NCBI RefSeq assembly: GCF_007565055.1
Contig: NC_044550.1
Span: 88,626,174-88,690,173 of the forward strand
Source: Rhinopithecus roxellana
Lineage: Eukaryota; Chordata; Mammalia; Primates; Cercopithecidae
Direction: 5' to 3'
DNA: 64,000 nt
The translations under genes were made by a program, and so were the position numbers. Below are positions 55,348 through 64,000 of the stretch, piece by piece; position 1 is the first letter of the stretch, and each line of letters begins with the position of its first letter. Under the pieces are notes generated by a model, which made no database searches, was not told the DNA's origin, and worked only from the letters and a program-made list of their open reading frames with translations.

Positions 55348-55383
<36 letters not shown>
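55330..55383 (+). repeat. (GATA)n/(GATG)n microsatellite
   Basis: Two short parts: three gatg units, then about nine gata units. It is embedded in L1 ORF2 sequence and could be polymorphic. Confidence 0.95.
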
Positions 55384-55846
55384 CAATGGAATACCATTCA
55401 GCCATAAAACAGAATGAAATCCTGTCATTTACAGCAAAATGGATAAAGCTGGAGAACATGTCATGTGAAATAAGGCAGACGCAGAAAGACAAACACTGCA
55501 TAATATTATACGTGGAATCTAAAGAAGCTTGTTTCACAGAAGTAGAGAGTAGAATAGTGGTTACCAGAGTCTGGGAAGAGGTTGGTTGACAAGCACGAGG
55601 TTACATTTAGACACGGAGAATAACTTCTGGTGTTTCTGTTATACAGCAGGGTGACTATAGCAAATAACAATGCAGTGTATAGTCGAAGATATAGTTGAAG
55701 ATACTAGAAGATTTTGAATGTTATCACGACAAAGCAATGATAAATGTTTAAAGTGATAGAAGGTAATTACCCTGATTTGAACATTATAAAATGTATACAA
55801 GCATTGAGACATCACATAAGTATGCACAATTACCGTATGTTGATTA

Positions 55847-55872
55847 TGAATTTAAATTTAAATTTAAATTTT
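55847..55872 (+). repeat. (AAATTT)n palindromic tract
   Basis: Four near-perfect units of aaattt at the L1 3' end; self-complementary. Confidence 0.85.
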
Positions 55873-55974
55873 ACAATAAAAAATAAATTAACCTAATGTT
55901 TGACACTCTCCAACAACTAATTATTCCATAGCTCTCCAATACCAATTATGTTATTTTCTGGCCCTAAACCCATC

Positions 55975-56230
55975 CAGACCTGCTATTTGCACATGCCAAG
56001 CATTTGCACTTACTTGTCTTTGATTTGAAATGTTGTTTCCATTACTCTCTCTCAGTCTATGTCTTTCTTTGTCTTCCACATTCAGTACACAACTCTTCTT
56101 CTCTAAAAAATCTTCCACACTTGACCCTACCTGGCCCTCCAAACCAGTCTCGTTGATGATCTCTCATACCTCCTTTAATACATTATGTTCATGGCATGGC
56201 ATCAATTTATATTTATTGAAAAATGTAAAA
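55975..56230 (+). mobile_element. L2-like LINE fragment, plus strand
   Basis: 'tttgcacatgccaagcatttgcacttac' and later 'tcttccacacttgaccctacctgg' have the order of a L2 region near its 3' end. Diverged. Confidence 0.45.
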
Positions 56231-56344
56231 ATATATATATATTTCAGACAATCAGCTATGTACATTCAGTCTCCATAATTCATAAATTATCTTAAAGCAG
56301 AGTATCATATTTCATAAAGTGACAGGGCTATAATACATCTAAAA

Positions 56345-56500
56345 GATTATTTGTTTTACTAGTGAGGTAACAAGACTAAAGCTTTTAAGTGACTTATCAG
56401 AGTTTACATGTCTAATTAGGAGCAAAAGTGGGACCAGAACTCCCAGTGTTCTACTGGTATTTCTGGAACAGGCCACTTTTACTTTTCTAATTTATTCTGT
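56345..56500 (-). repeat. MIR SINE, minus strand
   Basis: 'actagtgaggtaacaagact', 'aagtgacttatcagagtttacatgtct', 'gagcaaaagtgggaccagaactcccagtgttct' follow antisense MIR core and tRNA-like end order. Confidence 0.65.
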
Positions 56501-58246
56501 CTTCCAGCATATAGGAAATACCCTGGTATAAATCAGGTAGCCTCAAATGAAGCATGAAGAAGCATCAGCAGGAAATAGTGCCCAAAGGAGAGAACATTGA
56601 GATTATCAGGCTAGTGCAAAGAGCACCAGATCTCCCATAAGTTGATCCCATGGGGTGAAAAGCAAGCTAGATCATAGGCAAGTGAGTGGGCTTAGAGACA
56701 AGGCTCCAATCATAGCAGAGTGGCTGAAGTGCGATCAAGAAATCTGAAGCAGCTGCAGCCTAACCACAGTGACTGAGCATGCACATTAAGGTTGTGAGGG
56801 AAGAGGAAGAAAGATGGCTGCTTAGGGAACACACAGGTTACCAGACCTGAAACAACAAGGTTAATTTCCAGATCCCACCCACTAACCCAGTCAACAGACT
56901 ATATCACTTATTTTATCTCATCAGTCTTGAGCAAGGTAGGCTCAATCTAGATAGAATGAGCCTAAAGCTTGAATATATTCAATTAAGGGAGCTATGTAAA
57001 ACAAAGTTAATACTAAGCCCTGCCCAGAGTTTGCACTTATTGTGTAAGATGATACAGAGATGGATAGATAAGTGTTGACTTGTTGACACTGCCCTCCTCT
57101 TCTTCACATGACCAATTTTGCAGAGAGTCACTAAATTCTGTTATCTCCCTGTTATATCCCTCAACTGGATATAGGGCAACGTGAAAATCCACATGGGACT
57201 TGGCTTACAATGTAATGGTTGATTTCCTGCTAAAATGACAATAGCTTTTGGTCAGTTTTCATCTAGGCTAAAATTGTTTAGGTTTTATACAAATTATTTT
57301 AAGAAATACCTCTGCCTACTAACTGCTCTGTCCCAGTTGCACATTTTGCTAGGTATCACTCCCTAAAAGTCATTTCATTTCGGAATTGTTTAATGCTAAA
57401 TCAAGCAGCTAGTATTTTTGGTGTGACACAGAGGTGATGAGTTCTTCAAGGGTCTTGCCTGACTGACAGCTGTCAACTAGAAATGGATGCATAGAATGAA
57501 CAATTTGGCAGCATGCATTTTAGCCTTTAGATTGCACTTAATATTTTTAATGTATGGTTGGTTTACTATTATCCGAATATCTCTACATGATGAAGGTCTT
57601 ATTGAGGTTTTACCGGCCTCTTGCACTGGGACTTTCCCAGGTCTACAATCAAAAAAACACATCATAAAATGGCTTTTTCTACTGTTGAAAATGGTGATTG
57701 TGAAAAGGTTCAGAAACATGGACAGAAGCCTTCAAGTGCCATTACCCAGTTTTAAAACATGATGCTGAAAAAAAAAAAAAAAAAAAAGTCATGGTTTATT
57801 TCCGTCATGGTAGGATGGAAAAGCCACAAGATTGTTGTGGATCTGTACGGTGCAGGCAGGTTAACAATGCTTGTTTGGTTTGACTCACTAGGTTGGTTTG
57901 AGAAGTAATTTTCAAATAGAAGTTTTTGTTATTATTCAAAGAGCCTCAATAAGGTTTTAAGAAGAGATTCAAAGATAAGAAAGGGTATCAGCCTGTATTA
58001 GCCTATGTCTAGGGTAGAAACCCCTGACATGCTCAGCCAAGTGGAGGCATTGACATCACAGATTCTATTGGGCCCAGAGTGCAAGTTTATAATTGAACAA
58101 TGTAGGCAGGAAGAGAAGGCTAAGAACATACACTATCTATTTGTTTTTAAAACTCTTTAATATGTGTCTTCAAACTGCAAAACAAAAGAATGAGAAAACA
58201 CACTTTAATTCAAATCTTAAGAGAATTCTATTTCAGTAATCTGGTT
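56501..58246. other. Apparently single-copy DNA with an A20 run
   Basis: No recognised gene or repeat. A pure A run at 57769-57787 follows a 300-nt block with 91- and 80-codon frames on opposite strands (57477-57762), neither of which resembles a known protein. There is no AATAAA just before the A run. Confidence 0.4.
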
Positions 58247-58269
58247 AAATAATAATAATAATAATAATA
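58247..58269 (+). repeat. (AAT)n microsatellite
   Basis: Seven aat units. Confidence 0.92.
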
Positions 58270-58305
58270 CCTAAAGATTACTTAGGGGAGTCTTTTGCTA
58301 CAATG

Positions 58306-58530
58306 CAGTGGTTCTCAACCAGGAGTGATCTTGTCCTTCAGGAACATTTGCCAACTGCTGGAGACACCTTTAATTGTTGCAACTGGAGAGTGCTACAGGC
58401 ATCTAATGGGTGGAGGCCAGGGAGGCTATTAAACATTCTACAATGTAAGGGACAGCCTCTCACAATAAGGAATTCTCCAGTCCATAGTACAAACAGTACC
58501 TACCTCAATGTATGGCCAGGGTATGCTATA
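58306..58530 (+). mobile_element. MER20 (non-autonomous hAT-Charlie)
   Basis: 'cagtggttctcaaccaggag' is the MER20 terminal repeat. Inside are 'aacatttgccaactgctggagacac', 'gtgctacaggcatctaatggg', 'ggaggccagggaggctatta' and 'cattctacaatgtaagggacagcc', collinear with MER20. The right end is degraded. MER20 copies are known to serve as placental/endometrial regulatory elements in eutherians; whether this one does is unknown. Confidence 0.92.
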
Positions 58531-60116
58531 TTCACTTCTGGGTTTTGCCACCAAAATACTTCTATAAAACTAATATGCCAGATTCACTGCCTTTGCCAAA
58601 AATAAGACAGAAGTGACACCCTGAGAAAACAAACAATGAAAATTATTCATTCAGATAAACATCTATTTTAGTAAAACCTAATAGATTCTTAATAAAATGA
58701 GAGATGATTTGGAAATTTTTCCCTAATAATTTGAGAAGATTTAAAATACATTGTTAACGAGTACTTCCTGGCTAGCGGCCCACTAATTGTATGTATCTGT
58801 GATATGCACTCAGGCAAAATTTTCAAAGTTTGCACAATAACATCAGAATGATTTTGAAGACCTCTTTATCAACAGCTTACTTTTTATTGACACTTCCCAA
58901 AGCAAGTTCTTCAATTTTACTATTAAGAAGCTTCTTATGGGTCCTCCTTCTGATACTGCCCTTGACATGTTCCACAGCATCCTTCCAAAAAACTACTATT
59001 TCTAAATAAATTTTAAAAAAATCCATGAACCACCCACATAATAATCTTAAAATATTTCAAGTATTATGAAAAGCAGTGAACATTTTATGGGACTAAATTC
59101 AGTTAACCATAAGCATGTCCATCAAAAGAACAGTGTCTTCACTAAATAAATCTACTGCTAAATGAATAAGGACTTGTGAAGATTTCTATAATTCTTCTTT
59201 CACGGAATTAATTATATTTATGGGGAGAGGAAGCAGTGTTAGTATAACCTTTTAGCCCTTATTTAGAAATAGGCTTATTATATTGAAGTCAATGATGTAC
59301 AGATATGTAATCCAAGCAGATTCTACTTGTATATCTACAAGTAGGGAGCATTAACCTCAAAAATAAATTCCTCATGTCAAAGAGCTACTACTCATTTGTT
59401 CCAGAAATTCATCAGCAAGTTGCAAAATAAGAATGACCCAGTCTGGTTAAAAGAAAATGCAGTCTACAGAAATGTTCATTGCGTTTTCATACTTTTTCCC
59501 CAACTGGTCAAATAATAAAAATCACTATATGAATGACTGACAGTTAATAATCACCTGTAATGCAGTAGGACCTACACCCCTCACTATGCCCTGTGCTGGC
59601 CATCAGAGCTACCTTGTTGCGTACATATTTTGCTCCAGAAAAGCAATGCTCAGCCAAGAGTCAGCACCTGCATAACTCTAAAGTCACAGGGGACCTGTAA
59701 TTTAAACCCAGGCCGGCTTTGCTCCCGGACATCCAGTGACATGTCATGGTCTCCATTGTAGCAAAATTCACAAGTTCAAAAGGATTTTAAGTTGTTTTAT
59801 TCCTTTGTATTCTTCTTTCAACAATATCCTATTGTTCGAATTCCCAAACTCAAACAGTTTATAAACGATTGCTGTAGTTACACTTTAATTCCTACCCCAT
59901 AGTTAATTCCACAAAGTCATTTTGCCCTGTGTAATTCCATTCTTTTCCTAGTCCTATGTCACAAGGGGAAAAAATATGTTTTTGCTTATGAGATATCTCT
60001 AGCTCAATTTCTTTCTGGTAATGTATCTTTGATCAGTTCAGACATTTCTCAGAGTTTGTATACACCCTCGTTTGTAGATATCCTGTGTGTTCTCTGAAAC
60101 TTTATTGCTGCTTAGC

Positions 60117-60118
<2 letters not shown>
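58531..60118. other. Apparently single-copy DNA upstream of RXFP1
   Basis: No transposon recognised across 1.6 kb immediately upstream of the RXFP1 region, a contrast with the repeat-dense rest. It is the best place to look for distal promoter and enhancer sequence. Confidence 0.4.
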
Positions 60119-60147
<29 letters not shown>

Positions 60148-60170
60148 ATGCACACGCGTGCGTATGTGTA
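60119..60170. repeat. (TG)n-based 52-nt alternating purine/pyrimidine tract
   Basis: Thirteen to fourteen TG units followed by 'catgcacacgcgtgcgtatgtgta'-type sequence, alternating purine/pyrimidine without a break over 52 nt. Z-DNA-prone. It ends about 250 nt before the RXFP1 start codon. Confidence 0.93.
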
Positions 60171-60421
60171 AAGAAGGAGATTAGGACATTTAGAGAAGGA
60201 GGGCGGGGAGGAGAGATCCTGAGAATAGAAAGGAGGAAAGAAAAAAAGAGGGAATGGAAAGAGACAGAGAAAGGAAATGGGAGTGGAAGGAGGGAGGACT
60301 GCTTTGTAGCTGCTAAGATTGCAGACAGAAATAGCACACAACCACCGTGAGCTGTATGCGATTCAGAAACCAAGACCAAATTTTGTTCACTTTCATTAAT
60401 CAGTTGCTCAGAGAGAAGGAA
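60171..60421 (+). promoter_or_regulatory. RXFP1: Putative RXFP1 proximal promoter / 5' UTR, purine-rich
   Basis: 60171-60299 is purine-rich (ggagggcggggaggagag, ggaaagaaaaaaagaggg) with one GC-box-like gggcgggg at about 60201. No clear TATA box is seen. The part nearest the start codon (60300-60421) is mixed in composition and must contain 5' UTR if transcription starts upstream in this exon. The exact start site cannot be seen in the sequence; upstream non-coding exons are also possible. Confidence 0.5.
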
Positions 60422-60470
60422 ATGACATCTGGTCCTGTCTTCTTCTACATCTTAATTATTGGAAAATATT
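60422..60470 (+). CDS. RXFP1: Relaxin receptor 1, first coding exon (partial CDS)
   Basis: RXFP1 (LGR7) is a G-protein-coupled receptor for relaxin with an extracellular LDL-receptor class A module, leucine-rich repeats and seven transmembrane helices. It signals mainly through cAMP. This exon encodes MTSGPVFFYILIIGKY and one further base before the splice donor gt at 60471 (ttgtaagta), so the exon ends in phase 1. The human protein, as I recall it, starts MTSGSVFFYILIFGKYF; the window has Pro for Ser at 5 and Ile for Phe at 13. The hydrophobic run VFFYILII is the signal-peptide core; the LDLa module is encoded by the next exons, outside the window. Start context has G at -3. An in-frame ATG 22 codons upstream (60356) without stops offers an alternative start, but homology favours 60422. 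Confidence 0.87.
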
Positions 60471-60476
60471 GTAAGT
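60471..60476 (+). promoter_or_regulatory. RXFP1: RXFP1 splice donor
   Basis: gtaagt directly after coding base 60470 is the full consensus 5' splice site for U1 pairing. It explains why the open frame that runs on to about 60562 no longer resembles RXFP1 after Tyr16. Confidence 0.9.
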
Positions 60477-62384
60477 ATGCTCAGTATCGAATTTTGTATA
60501 CCTTAGTATTTTGTGGAATAACCACAAGCACAAATGTTTATTCCTTATATTTATGCTTTTAAGATAAAATGCGTTTACTGATAAAATTGTAATCTCACTT
60601 CAGAATTGTTCTTCTTAGTAAATGTCTGGTATTTGTATTAAAAACTGTAATATCTTATCATAGTCAGTAGTGAAGCAAGACTGATGTGCTATGTAAACCT
60701 AGGCTTCATAATAACCAATTCATATAATTGATATTATAAGCAACATTATAATGTTTAAAGAGTAGTAATTCTTAAACTGTATTCAAGGAATATATTCATT
60801 GAAAAATCCTAGGAAAGTCCTCACATTTGTGCCAGTTTCTGTGTAGTTGTAATGCTCTGTCGCCCTTATCCTTTGTGATTTGCTATCATAGGTGTGCTTC
60901 TGGGCAGGGAGATGCATTCTTAAAACTCTTTTTATTCAGCAAGATTTATCACTGTTCCTTGAAAGAAAAACAAGGGAAAGCACAAAACAATGAAAAACAT
61001 GGGCTCAAAAGAAGCTCCAAGTGGGCATGTTATTTTTACTATAATGACAAATTTTGTTTTCTCTATGTGTGCTATGGTTTATTTTTCAGAAAATCTTTTT
61101 TAAATTCAAGGGAAACAGCTGTTGTGTGTTAAGCTCCGTTTGAATTATAGTATGTAGATAGAAATAAAATGTTTTTGTTTCCTAGGTAATAAATATGAAA
61201 AAGTCAAAGCCAAACCAAGAACAAAACTTTCTGGGTATCTTTAGTCCTTTATGATTCCGGGAATGTGGGCTTTCACTAATTTAGAAGTTAACAAGCCTTT
61301 TTATAGTTCTGTCTCTTAAAAGTTTGCATAAGTTTTGTTAACTCTGAGCTCTTCTATTAAGGAATGTCTTTCAATCCTGACTCTCCCAATTGCAATGTGT
61401 CAAAGTGATTATATTTTCCTTTTTCTCCTTCTTTCCCCCTTCCCTCTACTCCATCTCATCTAGAGTTAAAATTAAAGGATGGCATCAAAACCACAGAAAC
61501 TATTCAGAATCCCAGGGAAATATTCTAGTCCTAGCTTTCTCCATCTCTAATCTTGATTACTGACATTCCTATTTTTTAACTGAAGGGAAAACAATAAATT
61601 GCAAACCATCACCAAAAATGTAATGTTTCTAATTATAATTCCATGTTTAAACTACCAGAGCTTTTGATATTTGTGGCCAACAGCTTCAAAAATAATACCA
61701 TATTTTACCATCCCTATTCCATTTCAATGAAATGAATAGATTAAATAAGCCAGAGGAATATTTCCAGAATAGTCATTCTAGTATAAAGAATTTAAGGGTA
61801 TATAAAAAGTGTTTAGGGCAGGTTGAGAAGCAACTTTGACCACTGTGTTACCAGTCATTTCAGGTTAGGAAAAAAATTCCATGTTTACATGTAACTTTTT
61901 GTTAATAATTATTTTCATCAGCAGGAAATAATAATAATGGTGGTCATGATGATGCCAAAACCCTCTGTCTCTTTAAATTTAACTTCTCTTTTGATTCAAA
62001 AGAAAATTTGGGAATGTAGTGTAAGTTGAGAGCTCCAAGTTCTCATCCTTCCACGCCTTCCCCAGGAAATGAGGGCATAAACATTTGCAGCAAAGTTTGG
62101 CAAGCCAACTCCTGGCTACATGGTGTTAACTGCATGTTGGGGTGGGGGAAAACTTGTCAGGGACCCCCTGAAATAGCACCCACAGCCAGGGTTCACCTTG
62201 AGTTTAGCCCCTCACCCAGGCTTCACGTAAGTGAGAATTTCCTGGGCACACAGCAACGGAAATCAACAACCACGCATAAGGACAAATTCTTAAACCTCTG
62301 TAAATGCCCCATGGTGGTGGTTTCTCTGTGTGTTTGTTTTGTTTTATTTTGTTTTTATATCCACTTTCCTGTTACGGGAAAGGC

Positions 62385-62530
62385 GATGTGATATCATGGA
62401 AGACACCTAACCTAAGATGCTTAGCTGCACTCCCATGTACCAGTTCTATGGTTTTCAGCAAATGATTTACCTCTTCTGAGCATGTGAAATGGCAATCAAA
62501 TCCTTTACCCTGTCTACCTCTCAGACCTCC
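62385..62530 (+). repeat. MIR-like SINE, plus strand
   Basis: 'accagttctatggttttcagcaaatgatttacctcttctgagc' and 'tgaaatggcaatcaaat' parallel the MIR core (tgtgtgaccttgggcaagttacttaacctc). Diverged. Confidence 0.5.
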
Positions 62531-62554
62531 TGTATTCCGTTCTTTGTTACAAAA

Positions 62555-62710
62555 ATTACCTCCTGAATCTTCACAACAACTCTATTATGTGGATACAATT
62601 AAGCACACGAGGTGGGACATTCAGTGCCTTGTCACAAGACTCGAGCTAATAAATGCCAAGATTGGAATGCTTTCAAAGCCCATACTCTCTCCCCTAGACT
62701 ATGATAATTC
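62555..62710 (-). repeat. MIR SINE, minus strand
   Basis: 'gaatcttcacaacaactctattatg', 'ccttgtcacaagactcgagctaataaatgcc', 'aagcccatactctctccc' follow the antisense MIR order. Confidence 0.65.
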
Positions 62711-62813
62711 TCAGTAGCCATAATGTGTATAAATGGGCTTTGAACACTATAAAGCCCGTTACAGACGTAAGCAACTATTAGTCACCCTTTCAACCAAAAA
62801 TACCTACGCATGC

Positions 62814-62873
62814 CAGAGCAGTGACCATGCTTTATTCACCTATCTTATTAAAGTAAGCATGGTCCCTGCTCTG
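62814..62873. repeat. 19-bp inverted repeat with 22-nt loop
   Basis: Left arm 62814-62832 (cagagcagtgaccatgctt) pairs with right arm 62855-62873 (aagcatggtccctgctctg) at 18 of 19 positions. It would form a strong hairpin in the RXFP1 pre-mRNA. Confidence 0.93.
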
Positions 62874-63669
62874 AAGGGATAGAATGGAGAAGACCGCAAG
62901 TTGATTTAAATTCAATTCAATAAGACAAGTGCAAAAATTGAGATCCACACAAACAGAGGTGACATTAAGACTTAGAAAAGATTTCCTTTTAGCCTTAAGA
63001 ATTTTTCACTCTTTAAAAATCCTTCTGTCCATAGTCTAATTAATCGTATTGTGCCAATGTTAACTTTTTAGTTTTGTAATGTACTAAAATTATGTAAGAT
63101 TAAGGAAAGCTGGGTGAAAGCTGTATAGGACCTCTCTATACTATTTTTTCAACCTCTTGTAAGTATATAATTATTTCAAAATTCGTAATTAAAAAGCAAT
63201 CCCCAGGACAACTTGTATTTTAAGTTCTTATCAGACAATGCTTTATTATTTCTTAAATGCTTTCACTAAGCAAAACCATTCTTTTACTTAATGTTTTAGA
63301 TAGGCAGGGAACAAGTGAAGATACAAGAAATAGAGGGAGTTCAAACATAAGCCTGATCCACTTTAGTATTTTGCCAAGGACTGGCCCAGCTTAGTAAGGT
63401 CCTCACTTTCAGACTCCTAGAGACACTTACCAGGCTACCTGGCCTTTGCTTCGGATCCCAGTACTCTCATAACTTGTAACAGTTTTCTTCTGTAACTATG
63501 AAGAAGAGAAAAGGAAGAGACAATTCCAGAACAGACCGTTAGCTTGGTTAGTACATGGAAAAAGAGAATGTGGGCATATTTATCCAATTCCAAAAGATGA
63601 GTGAATAAACACACCAATATGCAGACCACAGAGGTATACTGTGTTCCACCTTATACTTTGGGGGCGGTT

Positions 63670-63840
63670 GGGTTTTTTTAATTTGTATAAATTTATGGGG
63701 CATGAGTGTAATTGTGTTACATGCCTAGATTGCATAGTGGTCAAGTCAGGACTTTTAGGGTATCCTTCACCTGAGTAACATGCATGGTACCAATTAAATA
63801 ACTTCTCACCACCTTATATTATGGGGGCTGCTGGCAATTT
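63670..63840 (-). mobile_element. L1M (L1MA/MB-like) 3' UTR, minus strand
   Basis: 'aatttgtataaatttatggggcatgagtgtaattgtgttacatgcctagattgcatagtgg' style text (63680-63740) and 'acttttagggtatccttcacctgagtaacatgcatgg' are the antisense of L1MA/L1MB 3' ends. 63841-64000 shows nothing else recognised. Confidence 0.78.
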
Positions 63841-64000
63841 TATATTGTTTTTACTATGTATTTTGAATCATATTTTTAAGTTTCAAATGGAAGGCAAATT
63901 AATGAATCTGTGCAAATGCACCCTGATCTACATAAAGGGAAATTATTATGTTTGTGAACTAGTCTTTCAAGCACAGTTTCACACATTAGTACAAACTTGT

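Larger units (their letters stand above)
54870..55890 (+). mobile_element. 5'-truncated L1MA-like 3' end, plus strand
   Basis: 'tggtgagaatgtaaattagtac', then after a DNA transposon 'ggatccagcaatcccattactgg', 'tttattgcagcaccatccacagtagcc', 'aatggaataccattcagcc', 'gtggttaccagagtctggg' and the 3' UTR to an A/T-rich end near 55885. ORF2 C-terminus with many stops. It contains the GATA repeat. Confidence 0.85.
60477..64000 (+). other. RXFP1: RXFP1 intron 1 (first 3.5 kb)
   Basis: No second exon with LDLa coding sequence is found before the window ends, so all of this is taken as intron. Open frames of 101 (60827-61132) and 121 codons (62026-62391) have no recognisable domain and no RXFP1 similarity. 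60477-62384 contains no transposon I can name; 62030-62260 is relatively GC-rich. Confidence 0.75.

Noticed and set aside
55330..55383. Regular short repeats resembling an array
   Set aside because: A 4-bp GATA microsatellite, not CRISPR; no spacers.
62026..62391. 121-codon open frame in RXFP1 intron
   Set aside because: No splice acceptor with a supporting frame, no similarity to RXFP1 or any protein I know.

Overview
This window is mammalian and, more precisely, primate genomic DNA. It has no bacterial-style gene packing. It is AT-rich and dominated by transposable elements: dimeric Alu elements (J, S and Y types) with target-site duplications, L1PA/L1PB-class and older L1M LINEs, MaLR LTRs (MST, MLT1), Tigger and hAT-Charlie DNA transposons, and ancient L2 and MIR. 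Alu plus L1PA restricts the source to primates. The only protein-coding exon I recognise is the first coding exon of RXFP1 (relaxin receptor 1, LGR7) at 60422-60470 on the + strand, ending in a consensus splice donor. Two of its 16 residues differ from the human protein as I remember it, so a non-human primate is plausible, but the species is not settled.

Layout. 1-8.3 kb: L1 5' UTR fragment, MLT1 LTR, old minus-strand L1M pieces, one Alu, one free left Alu monomer, one MIR, a perfect 19-bp palindrome and a 44-nt alternating purine/pyrimidine tract. 8.3-13.3 kb: plus-strand L1M/L1MA with a small hAT element inside. 13.5-16.6 kb: a near full-length Tigger1 transposon carrying an Alu and an MST LTR. 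16.6-18.6 kb: an AluJ and a 268-bp almost identical inverted duplication. 18.6-21.1 kb: largely unannotated. 21.1-22.2 kb: a 5'-inverted L1. 22.2-27.4 kb: MIR, LTRs and L2. 27.4-29.4 kb: an Alu-L1 chimera and a truncated L1PA. 29.4-37.2 kb: Alus, a long polypyrimidine tract, an MST LTR, L1M and L2. 38.3-41.3 kb: two more minus-strand L1PA insertions. 41.4-47.7 kb: one old L1 with four younger elements nested in it. 47.7-54 kb: mostly single-copy-looking DNA with MER5A and MLT1. 54-58.5 kb: hAT elements, L1, a MITE and MER20. 60.1-64 kb: the RXFP1 promoter-proximal region, its first coding exon and the start of intron 1.

Nothing here looks like an operon, CRISPR array, prophage or other gene system. 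Most of the window is the 5' flank of RXFP1 and records successive insertions: L2/MIR, then L1M, DNA transposons and MaLR LTRs, then L1PA and Alu. The most unusual points are the nearly perfect inverted duplication, the Alu-L1 chimera, the L1 copies that appear to carry 3' transductions, and the Z-DNA-prone tract next to RXFP1. Repeat family names come from memory of consensus sequences and were not checked with RepeatMasker.
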